Of a stretch of DNA of 51,694 nucleotides, positions 26,074-35,064 are shown in pieces; positions within the stretch are counted from its first letter, which is position 1; each line of letters begins with the position of its first letter. The position numbers and the translations under genes were made by a program. The notes below the pieces were generated by a model. It was not told where the DNA came from. It saw only the letters and a program-made list of their open reading frames with translations, and searched no databases. This DNA comes from UBA1413 sp964472165 (GTDB taxonomy: Bacteria > Bacteroidota > Bacteroidia > Bacteroidales > Prolixibacteraceae), in the NCBI GenBank assembly GCA_964472165.1, contig CAYYJE010000003.1, forward strand, positions 1-51,694. The letters are read 5' to 3'.

Positions 26074-27533
26074 CCCAGTAATTCCTCCAGTTTTTTCAAC
26101 GCCTCACTCCGCTCCGCATCCAGCTTTTTGATTTCCGTAATAATCGCAGGCGGAGCATCATAGACGACTTCCTGGTGCTCAATCTCCTTGTACCGGTTAA
26201 TGCTCAAATCCCAGTCGTTGGCTTTGATTTCAGCAAATGGGACAAAAAAGGAGGGGTCGGTGCGTTTCCGGCTCATCTCACCCGCTGGATGGTGGTACCG
26301 GGCAATGATGTCCGGAATATCATTCTCTTTGACTTCATTCCGTTTGTCGTCCAGGGAAAAGCCATCGGCTTTCATGTCGTAAAACCAGACCCTGTCGGTC
26401 CCGCCGGAGTTGGTCCTGGTAAAGATCATAATGGCAGTGCTTACCCCGGCATAGGGTTTGAATACCCCGGAAGGCATGGAAATCACGGCATGCAGTTTCT
26501 GCTTTTCCACCAGTTCCTGTCTGATTTGCCGGTGGGCATTGGAAGAGCCGAACATCACGCCGTCGGGCACGATTACCGCACAACGGCCGCCGGTTTTCAG
26601 GGCCCGCAGCATCAATCCCAGGAAAAGCAATTCTGTCTTTTTGGTTTTGACCCGGTGGAGGATACTTCTTTCCACGGAGTCATAATCGAGGCTGCCCTTA
26701 AAAGGAGGATTGGCCAGGATCAGGGTGAATTGGTCGGTCATGCCGGAGTTGGACTCGCTCAGGGCATCCCTGCTGATCAGCGTCGGATGTTCAATGCCGT
26801 GCAGCTGAAGGTTCATGGCAGCGATCCGGATCATGGTCGCATCGAATTCATCCCCGGTAAACATCCTGGTATTGTAATGTTCGCGGAAGGAAGCCTCCAT
26901 AAACCATTCCGGATGCTTCTCATGAAGGTATTCCCCGGCGGCCACCAGGAAACCGGCCGTGCCGCAGGCAGGGTCGCAGATCAGATCCTCTTTCTGGGGC
27001 TTCACCATTTCCACCATCATTTTGATGATGTGGCGGGGAGTCCGGAACTGGCCGTTGGTCCCGGCAGTGGCTATTTTGGAGAGCAGGTATTCGTATAGAT
27101 CGCCCTTGGTATCCCGGTCCTCCATCTGTATTTTATCAATCTGCTGGACCACCATGTCGAGCAAACGGGCATTCGGGATCATGAAGGTGGCCCCTTTCAT
27201 AAATCCGGCAAAGACTGATCCTTTGGCCCCGACATTTTTCATAAAATCAAACACACCGTCCTCCTTCAGGAAGAGCCGGTACATCGATTCCGGATCCAGG
27301 TTCTTAAAGCTGCTCCAGCGCAACGGTTTTTCCGCCTCCGAATAGATGGGATCTTTGATGGGAATGCCCACCAGGTTCGCCTGTTTTTCTTTGGTCAGCT
27401 GGATTTCATCCAGCCTCCGGATAAACAGAAGGTAAGTAAACTGTTCAATAACGGTCAGCGGATTGGAGATTCCCCCCGTCCAGAAATCCGTCCATATCTT
27501 GTCAATCTGCGATTTAAGTTCTCCTGTAATCAT
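26070..27533 (-). CDS. hsdM: Type I restriction enzyme, M subunit (N6-adenine methyltransferase)
   Basis: A 487-residue modification subunit. An N-terminal HsdM helical domain (about 1-130) precedes the methyltransferase domain. Motif I is DPACGTAGF (residues 187-195, SAM binding) and motif IV is NPPF (275-278, adenine-N6 specific). It pairs with HsdS to methylate the host's own sites. It is first in the operon. The 138-base gap before it (27534-27671) contains the palindrome GTGCAGTGCAC (27610-27620), a possible regulator site 77 bases upstream of the ATG; no convincing TAnnTTTG box was found there. All motifs look intact. Confidence 0.96.
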   Translation of the reverse strand: MITGELKSQIDKIWTDFWTGGISNPLTVIEQFTYLLFIRRLDEIQLTKEKQANLVGIPIKDPIYSEAEKPLRWSSFKNLDPESMYRLFLKEDGVFDFMKNVGAKGSVFAGFMKGATFMIPNARLLDMVVQQIDKIQMEDRDTKGDLYEYLLSKIATAGTNGQFRTPRHIIKMMVEMVKPQKEDLICDPACGTAGFLVAAGEYLHEKHPEWFMEASFREHYNTRMFTGDEFDATMIRIAAMNLQLHGIEHPTLISRDALSESNSGMTDQFTLILANPPFKGSLDYDSVERSILHRVKTKKTELLFLGLMLRALKTGGRCAVIVPDGVMFGSSNAHRQIRQELVEKQKLHAVISMPSGVFKPYAGVSTAIMIFTRTNSGGTDRVWFYDMKADGFSLDDKRNEVKENDIPDIIARYHHPAGEMSRKRTDPSFFVPFAEIKANDWDLSINRYKEIEHQEVVYDAPPAIITEIKKLDAERSEALKKLEELLG

Positions 27534-27671
27534 TTTTGGTTAATTAAGAATGCAAAGGTTTGATTTTCGTGGGTCAAATCCAAGGATTCGGGGAATATCA
27601 AAGAAAAAGGTGCAGTGCACTAATCTGTCCTTTCGCATCCAGAAAAAAAAATTCTTATTAATTCTCTTTAT

Positions 27672-28742
27672 CTATCCCAACCACCGGTCCAGGTTTTCTG
27701 CCACAAATTCATCGTCGTTCAGGTGCGGATAAGCCCGGTAAACACGGTCGATTTCTTCTTTTTGGCCCGGCGAAAGGGTTTCCTTTTCATTCAGTGTCCA
27801 GATTCCTTCAAGCAGCCCCTGCCGGTGAAGCACCTCGTGCAGACCGGCAATACAACCTGCAAAGTTGTTGGCCGCATCGAAAAAGGCCGCATTGCAATCG
27901 GTAATCTGTACCCCGCGCGCCAGTAACCGGCCGGCATTTTCAGCCGGTGTGCGCACACCTATTTCATCAAGGAGTTCGACTGCTTTTTTTGTCCAGACAG
28001 CCCAGTGCCCCAGCAATCCGCCGCAAATATGTTTCGTTACCGTGTTTCCTTTTCCGTCCGACAGGGAGTATGCCGTCAGCAAATCGGCTACAATATTGTC
28101 ATCATTTCCTGTATAGAGGGCAATGTCATTCGCTCTTCCTGATTCAATCACCCCGCGAACCACGTCCAATGTTTGGTAACGGTTGAAGGGCGCCATTTTA
28201 ATGGCCACCACATTTTCAATACGGGCAAATTCACGCCAGAAATCTGCGTCGAGTCTTCTTCCGCCGACTGCAGGCTGAAGGTAAAAGCCGACTACAGGGA
28301 TGATTCCGGCCACCGCTTTGCAGTGTTCGAGCAATTCCTGGTTCGATGCTTCTTTGAGGGCGCCCAGGCTTAACAACACTGCATCGTATCCAAGGCTGGC
28401 GGCCAGACTGGCTTCCTGCACCGCCTGGGGAGTATGCCCGATCACACCGGCTATCAGCAATTTTGTACATCGGTTTATTTCGGTGAACCGGGTATGTTCT
28501 TCCTTTGCAATTTGAAGCACTGGTTTGAACAGACCCACCTGCGGCAAACGGATTTCAAACTGGGTGGTATGCACGGCCACTGCCAGACCACCAGCCCCGG
28601 CATCGAGGTAATAACGCAACAGGGCCCTTTGCCTGCGCTCGTCAAGTTGCCTGTTTTTGTTTAATGCCAGCGGGAGCGCCGGAATCACCATTCCTTTGTG
28701 CAGGGCGTCCCAAACATCTCCGGATAATTCAACAGCTTTCAT
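27672..28742 (-). CDS. Dihydrodipicolinate synthase/N-acetylneuraminate lyase family aldolase
   Basis: A 356-residue cytoplasmic TIM-barrel lyase-like protein. The ATG at 28740-28742 is preferred over an in-frame TTG at 28778 that adds 12 residues. The family Schiff-base Lys is K182 in VVAIKMAP and the catalytic Tyr is Y154 in VGFYLQPAV. HTTQF (58-62) is in the place of the usual TTGE pyruvate-carboxylate loop. That substitution argues against standard DapA and for an unknown alpha-keto acid or sugar-acid aldol substrate. It is the last gene of the eight-gene cassette. It is about 50 residues longer than DapA (about 290-300), mainly at the C-terminus. Confidence 0.88.
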   Translation of the reverse strand: MKAVELSGDVWDALHKGMVIPALPLALNKNRQLDERRQRALLRYYLDAGAGGLAVAVHTTQFEIRLPQVGLFKPVLQIAKEEHTRFTEINRCTKLLIAGVIGHTPQAVQEASLAASLGYDAVLLSLGALKEASNQELLEHCKAVAGIIPVVGFYLQPAVGGRRLDADFWREFARIENVVAIKMAPFNRYQTLDVVRGVIESGRANDIALYTGNDDNIVADLLTAYSLSDGKGNTVTKHICGGLLGHWAVWTKKAVELLDEIGVRTPAENAGRLLARGVQITDCNAAFFDAANNFAGCIAGLHEVLHRQGLLEGIWTLNEKETLSPGQKEEIDRVYRAYPHLNDDEFVAENLDRWLG

Positions 28743-28789
28743 TTTTGCATGTCTTAAGGTATCCCCCGGAATTCTCAAAGGGGATGTGT

Positions 28790-29827
28790 CTAATATTTTC
28801 CGTCTCTTACTTCAAAGTGGGTCTTTTTGTTCAACAAACGGTTCCCGTGCCCGACCCAATCAGCTGTCCACCTGATGAGGAGATCTACGCTTACATTGGG
28901 TTTCCCGAATAAACCATGAGAAAATGAGGCGTTGCTGAGCAGGGCTGTAGGGGCTTCCTGTCCGGTAAACTGCGGGGTTTTACCCAGAAGTTTTCCAAAT
29001 TCCAGGGCTACCTGCCTGACAGACAGGGTTTCCGGCCCTGTTATGTTAATTATTTTGGCCGGACTGCTGCAATGACGAAGTGACAAGAGGGCCATGGCGT
29101 TCATGTCGCCTTGCCAGATTACGTTAAAATAACCCATTGCAAGATCGATCGGTTCCCCGTTCATCACTTTGACAGCAATATCGACCAAAACACCGTACCG
29201 CATCTCCACCGAGTAGTTCAGGCGTATCAACGAAACGGGCGTGCCATATGTATTGCTCCCGTATTCAAACATCCGCTCCCTCCCGAGGCACGACTGGGCA
29301 TACTCGCCAATGGCTACAGGAGGATCGGCCTCAAGCGAACCTCCGGAGTGGATCCCTGCCAGCGGGTACACGCAGCCGGTTGAAAAAGCAACAATTGCCG
29401 AATCTTTGTAATGTTCTGCAACCAACGCCGGCACATATGCGTTCATGGCCCAGGTCAGGGAAAGATTCGATTCCGAGCCGAATTTCATGCCTGCAAGGAA
29501 AACCACATTTTTTACTCTGGGGAGGCTATTCACAAAACCGGGGTTAAGTAAGTCGCCCCGGATGGTCTCAATACCAAAACCTTCGATCTCTTGTTGTTCT
29601 TTTTCCTTGCTGAAGCGGGAAACCCCGATGAGCCTCTTTGAAACTCCGGCTTCCTCACATGCCCTTTTGGCCATCCGCGCCAAAGAAGGGCCTATCTTTC
29701 CGGCAATGCCCAGAAAGAGGATGTCCCCTTCGATGGTTTTGAACAATTCAACAACCTCCGCCGAAGGCCTCGAAAGAAGCTCTTCCAACTGGCTTTCATC
29801 TGCAATGGTCTCAGGATAAATGTTCAT
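28790..29827 (-). CDS. NAD(P)-dependent epimerase/dehydratase family protein, atypical active site
   Basis: A 345-residue extended-SDR protein. The Rossmann motif GIAGKIG (G40, G43, G46) is offset by about 30 N-terminal residues from the usual start. The STGCVYP strand with its Ser/Thr site is intact, and the active-site Tyr is Y176 (GEYAQSC). The Lys expected four residues later is Cys180. Loss of this Lys usually weakens proton transfer, so the protein may be an unusual epimerase/dehydratase or a non-catalytic relative. It overlaps the M20 gene by 4 bases (ATGA) and is 47 bases from the aldolase gene. Function in the cassette is unknown. Confidence 0.85.
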   Translation of the reverse strand: MNIYPETIADESQLEELLSRPSAEVVELFKTIEGDILFLGIAGKIGPSLARMAKRACEEAGVSKRLIGVSRFSKEKEQQEIEGFGIETIRGDLLNPGFVNSLPRVKNVVFLAGMKFGSESNLSLTWAMNAYVPALVAEHYKDSAIVAFSTGCVYPLAGIHSGGSLEADPPVAIGEYAQSCLGRERMFEYGSNTYGTPVSLIRLNYSVEMRYGVLVDIAVKVMNGEPIDLAMGYFNVIWQGDMNAMALLSLRHCSSPAKIINITGPETLSVRQVALEFGKLLGKTPQFTGQEAPTALLSNASFSHGLFGKPNVSVDLLIRWTADWVGHGNRLLNKKTHFEVRDGKY

Positions 29828-30957
29828 ACGTTGATTTCCCCCATTCCTAATATGATATTTTTATAAATTGACCCTGCCTCCCTGATCTTTTCAATAAAGC
29901 AAAACTCGTCGGTCTGGTGGGCCTGTGAAGGTTCGCCGGGCCCCAGGATTACCGTGGGAGCCCCTCCATAAATCTGCTGCAGGATTGCTCCGTCGGTCAT
30001 ATAGGGAAGGGACTTTCTTTCCACTCCTTTTTGGGGATCAATGCCGCATACCGCGTAAACAAGCTTTACAAAAGGGGCCGATTCAACGGTACTGACCGGC
30101 ATCAGGTCTGCCAATATTTCAAGGGAGAGCTCCGGCCCCAGTAGGTGGGAAAGAGTTTCCAACACTCCGGCATGGCTGACTTTTGCAGTGGAACGGATGT
30201 CTATAGTAAACTCCGCAAAATCGGGTACCGAATTCAGGTTCCTGCCACCATTGACTAACCCTACATTAATCGTTGGAAAACCATGCAAACTGTCGGGTTC
30301 GGCATTAAACCGGAATTTTTCGATTTTGCCGATCGCCCTTGCCACTTTGTAGACGGCATTATCCCCCAGTTCGGGCATGGACGAATGGGCTGATCTCCCC
30401 GATGCCGAAACTTCCAGGTACAAGGCTCCTTTGTGCCCGATAGCCGGGATGTTGGAGGTTGGCTCGCCCACGACAATGGCGCTTGCCCGGCCAATATCGG
30501 AACAAGTATCGGCCAGGTGTTTGGCCCCGAAACAGCCAGGTTCTTCACCGGCCGTGAAAATCAGCCGGAGGCCTCCTGAAGGAACAGTTTCACGAAATGC
30601 CGCTGTTGCCGCCCAAATCATGGCTGCCAGGCCTCCTTTCATGTCGCTTGAACCACGCCCATATATTCTATCTTCTTTGATGACTCCTGAAAAGGGGTTC
30701 ACAGTCCATGGCTTCGATCCCAATGGAACAGTGTCGAAATGACCTGTCATCACAAGCGGGGGAAAATCACCGGTAAGCCCTTTTTCCGCGATCAGGGTCA
30801 GGCGACCGGGCGCCATCTCATCATATTTTATGTGAAACCCGTTTCCGGCGAGAAGTTCACCGGTAAAGCGGGCAATTGCCTGCTCGTTACCCGGAGGGTT
30901 GATGGTATCAAATGAAATTAGCTTTCGTGTCAGTGCTATGACGTCCTCAAATGTCAT
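29824..30957 (-). CDS. M20 family metallo-deacylase/peptidase (ArgE/DapE/CPG2-like)
   Basis: A 377-residue cytoplasmic zinc amidohydrolase. The di-zinc site is complete: H73 and D75 in TGHFDTVP, D105 in GRGSSDMKGG, E138/E139 in TAGEEPG (general base and ligand), E165 in GEPTS, and H347 in QAHQTDEF. The family cleaves amide bonds of N-acyl amino acids or small peptides. In a cassette of sugar enzymes it would fit removal of an N-acyl or aminoacyl group from an amino-sugar or uronic acid. It lies 12 bases after the MFS gene and overlaps the epimerase gene. Exact substrate not predictable. Confidence 0.9.
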   Translation of the reverse strand: MTFEDVIALTRKLISFDTINPPGNEQAIARFTGELLAGNGFHIKYDEMAPGRLTLIAEKGLTGDFPPLVMTGHFDTVPLGSKPWTVNPFSGVIKEDRIYGRGSSDMKGGLAAMIWAATAAFRETVPSGGLRLIFTAGEEPGCFGAKHLADTCSDIGRASAIVVGEPTSNIPAIGHKGALYLEVSASGRSAHSSMPELGDNAVYKVARAIGKIEKFRFNAEPDSLHGFPTINVGLVNGGRNLNSVPDFAEFTIDIRSTAKVSHAGVLETLSHLLGPELSLEILADLMPVSTVESAPFVKLVYAVCGIDPQKGVERKSLPYMTDGAILQQIYGGAPTVILGPGEPSQAHQTDEFCFIEKIREAGSIYKNIILGMGEINV

Positions 30958-30969
30958 TCCGGCTTCTCC

Positions 30970-32211
30970 TTATCCGGGTTGGACCCCGTTCTTAAGTGAT
31001 TTCTTGGGCAAAAATGCGATGAATACCACCCCGGCCAGGGCTAAACAGATCAACACGGTAAAACCCAGGTTGTAGCTTTTGGCTGCTTCGTTATACAACG
31101 CCCCTACCAAAACCGGGAACATCGATTCGGCCACTCCGTCGGCCACCAGAATAATCCCCATGACCCGTCCCAAAACTTTAACGCCAAAGAGGTCGCCTGC
31201 CATCAAAGGGATAATCATGTAATCCCCGCCGAGCCCTATGCCGTAAATTACAGCAAAAAGGTAGATACGACCCGGAAAATCAGGCAACATCAACAAAGGA
31301 ATCGCCGAAGCCACCAGCAGGTAAATCAGGATCATCACATATTTACGGCTGACCAGGTCGGAAAGAAAGCCCATCAATACCCGTCCGATTAAACTTGCCA
31401 ATAACACAAACGACATCACCTGTGCTGCCTCCGATTGGGTAAACTCCAGGTCGCGAAGGTACAACTTCAGGTGCTGGCCTATCCCGCCCACTGTCCCAAT
31501 GGCGCACATGCTGCCCAGGGCAAGCAGATAAAATTCAGGCCTTTTCAAAATATCCTTTATCGGGGGCATGCTCTTCTTCTCTTCTGCTTTTACGATGGTT
31601 TGCCGGGAAGAAGGGTCACGGATAAACCAGGCCATGGGCAGGGAAATCAACACCACAAGCAGCCCTAATATGCCAAGGGCCAGATGCCAGCCAAATTGTT
31701 TTTCGAGGCCGGCAGCCAGCAGGGGTACGATTGCCCCTCCTGCGCCAATTCCCAGATAGGCAATTCCCATGGCTTTGCCCCTGTTTTTGTCGAACCAGCG
31801 GGAAATTAAAACCTGGCAGGGAATGGGACCTCCCAGCACATAACCCAGTGCATTGAACAGATAAAAGAGGTAAAACAAGCTTAAGTTGCCGGCAAAACTC
31901 AACCCTACCAATGCAAAGCCCATCATCAGCGAACCGGAAAGCATCAGGCGCCGGGGACCGTAACGGTCGATCATCCATCCGGCAATGAAACCGAACAGAG
32001 GACCCACCACCAATTTTCCGACCGCGTTGCCCGAAGTAACAACGGCCCGCGACCATCCATACTCCTCAGTCATAAAATCGTAAAAAAACGGAAGCCCGTA
32101 GTAGGCAAAACCTACCAGGGCAAACAGCGTCAAGAAAGCCGTGGCCACAATGTAGGGCTGCGAACTTCTTCCCTGCAATTCTGAGCTAACAATTTTCATT
32201 TTGAATGTCAT
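30970..32211 (-). CDS. MFS transporter, OFA/monocarboxylate-porter-like
   Basis: A 413-residue inner-membrane protein with 12 predicted transmembrane helices. The motif AGWMIDRYGPRRLML is the MFS motif A between TM2 and TM3, followed by GGPIPCQVLISRWFDKNRGKA, which is typical of the oxalate/formate antiporter and monocarboxylate-porter relatives. It probably imports an acidic small molecule, in line with the acid-sugar enzymes around it. It is between the SDR and M20 genes; spacing to the M20 gene is 12 bases. A second Met at residue 5 is an alternative start. Confidence 0.88.
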   Translation of the reverse strand: MTFKMKIVSSELQGRSSQPYIVATAFLTLFALVGFAYYGLPFFYDFMTEEYGWSRAVVTSGNAVGKLVVGPLFGFIAGWMIDRYGPRRLMLSGSLMMGFALVGLSFAGNLSLFYLFYLFNALGYVLGGPIPCQVLISRWFDKNRGKAMGIAYLGIGAGGAIVPLLAAGLEKQFGWHLALGILGLLVVLISLPMAWFIRDPSSRQTIVKAEEKKSMPPIKDILKRPEFYLLALGSMCAIGTVGGIGQHLKLYLRDLEFTQSEAAQVMSFVLLASLIGRVLMGFLSDLVSRKYVMILIYLLVASAIPLLMLPDFPGRIYLFAVIYGIGLGGDYMIIPLMAGDLFGVKVLGRVMGIILVADGVAESMFPVLVGALYNEAAKSYNLGFTVLICLALAGVVFIAFLPKKSLKNGVQPG

Positions 32212-32243
32212 TCAATGGTACATTATCCATAGTAAGATCCTTC

Positions 32244-33008
32244 TTAAAGTTGCTGAACAGTCATGCCTCCATCGACCAGAACTACCTGACCGGTGGAATA
32301 GGGCATGAACCCAGTAGCCATGGCAGCAACCGCTTTTCCAACGTCTTCCGGAGTTCCCCATCGCCTTTGAAGCGCCATCCCCTCTTTAAATAACCGGTCA
32401 TACTTCTCAGCCACAGCGCTGGTCATATCGGTCCGGATCACACCGGGCCTGATCTCATAAACCGGGATGTCGTATTCTCCCAGACGGGAAGCCCAGAGCC
32501 TTGTTGCCATCGCAATCCCGGCTTTTGAAATACAATAATCGCCCCGGTTTACGGAAGCGACTGTGGCAGACACAGATGAAATATTGATGATGCAGCAAAA
32601 ATCATTCTGCCGGTTTTGCTTTATCATCTGGTTGGAAACCAGCTGGGTTAAGAAATAGGGACCCTGCAGATTTACCTTCAGGAGATGTTCAAAATTCTCT
32701 TCCGTGGCCTCCAGAATATCCATCCTTTCGCGGGGAGCAATCCCGGCATTGTTTACCAATACATTGATGTGTCCGAACCTGTTCAGTGTATCGTCCACAA
32801 TTTTCTCCCGGTCGGTTTTCCTTGAAATGTCGCCCTGCACATATATCACGTCTGTTCCCAACCTGCGCAGTTCAGTCAAAACTTCAGAAACTGCCGTTTC
32901 TTCGCGAACACCGTTCACCGCCAGATGAAAGCCGGCTTTCGCCAATTCCGTGGCAATGCCGAGGCCAATACCCCGCGACCCTCCTGTTATCAAGGCAACA
33001 TTCTTCAT
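32244..33008 (-). CDS. Short-chain dehydrogenase/reductase (SDR), FabG-like
   Basis: A 254-residue classical SDR. The ATG at 33006-33008 is chosen because it starts right before the cofactor motif, TGGSRGIG (residues 8-15); an upstream in-frame start would add 48 residues of no SDR similarity. NNAG is at 86-89 and the catalytic set is S144, Y158 and K162 (YCISK). It reduces or oxidises a hydroxyl/keto pair on a small sugar or sugar acid. The C-terminal PYSTGQVVLVDGG is typical. It is 34 bases from the Gfo/Idh gene and 32 bases from the MFS gene. Substrate unknown. Confidence 0.92.
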   Translation of the reverse strand: MKNVALITGGSRGIGLGIATELAKAGFHLAVNGVREETAVSEVLTELRRLGTDVIYVQGDISRKTDREKIVDDTLNRFGHINVLVNNAGIAPRERMDILEATEENFEHLLKVNLQGPYFLTQLVSNQMIKQNRQNDFCCIINISSVSATVASVNRGDYCISKAGIAMATRLWASRLGEYDIPVYEIRPGVIRTDMTSAVAEKYDRLFKEGMALQRRWGTPEDVGKAVAAMATGFMPYSTGQVVLVDGGMTVQQL

Positions 33009-33042
33009 TTTCTCTGAATTTTTCAAATACTGCGACTGATTG

Positions 33043-34200
33043 CTATAATTCCGGCACTTCCACCCAGGCACGTTTTGCCCAGCTTTCCAGGCCTTTTTCT
33101 GCCAATTGCACCCCCTTTGCACCCTCCCGCAAATTCCAGGGAAACGGTTCATCCTTCACCACATGTTTCAGGAAAAGTTCCCATCCGGCTTTAAAAGCGT
33201 TTTCATAGACTTCCTGTTCAGGCACCTTAGCCCAGCCCTCGTAAAAGTTGACAGGATTCGGGATATCCGGGTTCCAAACCGGCCGGGGGGTATTCCCGTA
33301 ATGCTGGGTCCAGCAGTCACGCAGCCCGGCTACTGCCGAACCTTTTGTTCCATCCACCTGGATCGTCAGGAGATCATCTCTGCGGACGCGGGTGACCCAT
33401 GATGAATTGAAATGCGCGACAACTCCGCCTTCCAGCTCAAAAGTTGCGTAAGCAGCATCGTCGGCGGTGCATTTGTAAGTTTTTCCCTGTTCGTCGACCC
33501 TTTCAGGAATATGCGTGGCACCAAGGCAAAATACTCCCTTCACCTTCCCGAATAAATTATCGAGCACATACCGCCAGTGACAAAGCATGTCGATCACAAT
33601 ACCGCCGTCATCCTCCCTGCGGTAATTCCAGCTTGGACGCTGCGAGGGAACAGTTGTCCCTTCAAAAACCCAGTATCCGAACTCACCGCGAACCGACAGT
33701 ATCTTCCCGAAAAAATCATTTTGTATCAAACGTTTCAGTTTTACCAAACCAGGCAGCCATAATTTATCCTGAACCACGCCATGTTTCACACCGGCTTTTT
33801 CGCATACTTCGTATAATTCGAGCGCCGTTGCCAGATCGGATGCGACCGGTTTTTCACAATAGACATGTTTCCCGGCCTTTGCAGCCATCTTCACGGCTCC
33901 GGCACGGCGTCCGGTCGTTTGGGCATCGAAATAAACCTGGTAACGGGCATCGGTTAATACAGACTCCAAATTTGTCGTCCAGTTATCGACACCCGACAGT
34001 TGCGCCAACTTTTGCAAATTCAATTCATTGCGCCCGACCAAAACAGGATCGGGCATAATAAATTCCGCAGGGCCAACCTGTACTCCACCCTGCCTGATGA
34101 TTTCGACAACCGATCGCATCAGGTGCTGGTTGGTTCCCATCCGACCGGTAACCCCGTTCATGATGATCCCGACTTTGTAGATTGTTACGTCACTGTTCAT
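33043..34200 (-). CDS. Gfo/Idh/MocA family oxidoreductase, cytoplasmic
   Basis: A 385-residue NAD(P)-dependent sugar or polyol dehydrogenase-like protein. The catalytic EKP motif is intact (KHVYCEKPVAS, residues 116-118), unlike the exported copy at the left of the window. DMLCHWRYVLDNLFG supplies the family His after the barrel insertion. There is no signal peptide, so it works in the cytoplasm. It lies between the isomerase (19 bases) and SDR genes. Together with those two it would carry out oxidation, isomerisation and reduction of the imported acid sugar. Substrate not assigned. Confidence 0.9.
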   Translation of the reverse strand: MNSDVTIYKVGIIMNGVTGRMGTNQHLMRSVVEIIRQGGVQVGPAEFIMPDPVLVGRNELNLQKLAQLSGVDNWTTNLESVLTDARYQVYFDAQTTGRRAGAVKMAAKAGKHVYCEKPVASDLATALELYEVCEKAGVKHGVVQDKLWLPGLVKLKRLIQNDFFGKILSVRGEFGYWVFEGTTVPSQRPSWNYRREDDGGIVIDMLCHWRYVLDNLFGKVKGVFCLGATHIPERVDEQGKTYKCTADDAAYATFELEGGVVAHFNSSWVTRVRRDDLLTIQVDGTKGSAVAGLRDCWTQHYGNTPRPVWNPDIPNPVNFYEGWAKVPEQEVYENAFKAGWELFLKHVVKDEPFPWNLREGAKGVQLAEKGLESWAKRAWVEVPEL

Positions 34201-34219
34201 CTCTCCATTATTATTTGAA

Positions 34220-35050
34220 TCATGTTTTTGTCAAATAAGCCTGTTTAATTTTTCCCAGGAATTCAAACTGATCGGTTGCCCAATATTTATCCGAGAAAAT
34301 TTCCACCTCGCAATATCCCCGGAAGCCAGCCTCTTCAACCCAACCCCGGATTTCAGGAATAGGAATGCACCCATCGCCCATCACTCCACGGTCGTTCAGA
34401 AAATCAACGGTCGGAACATTCCAGTCGGACACATGGAAAGCCATCAGTTTTCCGTTCAGTCCGCAGCGTTGAATTTCCTTACGCAGATGCGGATCCCACC
34501 ACAGATGATAGACGTCGGCAGCCACACCCACAAACTCCGAATGAAGTTCTATGGCCAAATCGTTGGCCTGTTCAAGGGTGTTGATTGCCGAACGGTCGCC
34601 GGCATACATCGGGTGGAGCGGTTCAATTGCCAGTTTCACCCCGGCGGATCTGGCCTGCGGGAGGATTTTCACGATTCCCTCGCGGATCTGATCTCTCGAT
34701 TTTTCCAGCGGCTGGCGGCTGTCGGCCCCGCAAACCAGCACGATCAGGGGAGCGCCGACAGCAGCGGCCTGCTCAATGGCAAAAAGGTTGTCATCGATGG
34801 CAGCCTGCCGTTTTGTTTTTTCCACCCCAGGGAAAAAACCTCCCCGTGCCACAGAAACCACATCCAGACCAGCGTCATCCAGCCGCTTTCTGGCTTCTGC
34901 CAGATTCTGCCCTTCCAGCACATTGCGCCAGATGGTGATTCCCCGGACTCCCGCAGCACTGTAATTTTCAATACACTGCTGTAAATTCCAGGGCCTGGTG
35001 GTCATGGTATGGATACATAACCTTGAAAAGTCTGCTATTTCTGATGCCAT
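34220..35050 (-). CDS. Sugar phosphate isomerase/epimerase (xylose-isomerase-like TIM barrel)
   Basis: A 276-residue protein of the AP-endonuclease-2/IolE-like TIM barrel. Metal ligands appear in LAIEPLHPMYAGDRS (Glu of IEPLHP), DVYHLWWDP (Asp and His) and the C-terminal YCEVEIFS (Glu). This is the pattern of metal-dependent isomerases/epimerases of keto sugars or inosose dehydratases. The N-terminal sequence LCIHTMTTRPWNLQQCIENYSAAG is typical of the group. It is 14 bases after the GH88-like gene and 19 bases before the Gfo/Idh gene, so it is in the same operon. Exact reaction unknown. Confidence 0.87.
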   Translation of the reverse strand: MASEIADFSRLCIHTMTTRPWNLQQCIENYSAAGVRGITIWRNVLEGQNLAEARKRLDDAGLDVVSVARGGFFPGVEKTKRQAAIDDNLFAIEQAAAVGAPLIVLVCGADSRQPLEKSRDQIREGIVKILPQARSAGVKLAIEPLHPMYAGDRSAINTLEQANDLAIELHSEFVGVAADVYHLWWDPHLRKEIQRCGLNGKLMAFHVSDWNVPTVDFLNDRGVMGDGCIPIPEIRGWVEEAGFRGYCEVEIFSDKYWATDQFEFLGKIKQAYLTKT

Positions 35051-35064
35051 CGACCTGCTATCCT

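Noticed and set aside
26175..27098. A 307-codon plus-strand open frame
   Set aside because: It is antisense to hsdM, whose motifs I and IV are on the minus strand; the frame is open because of codon use in hsdM.
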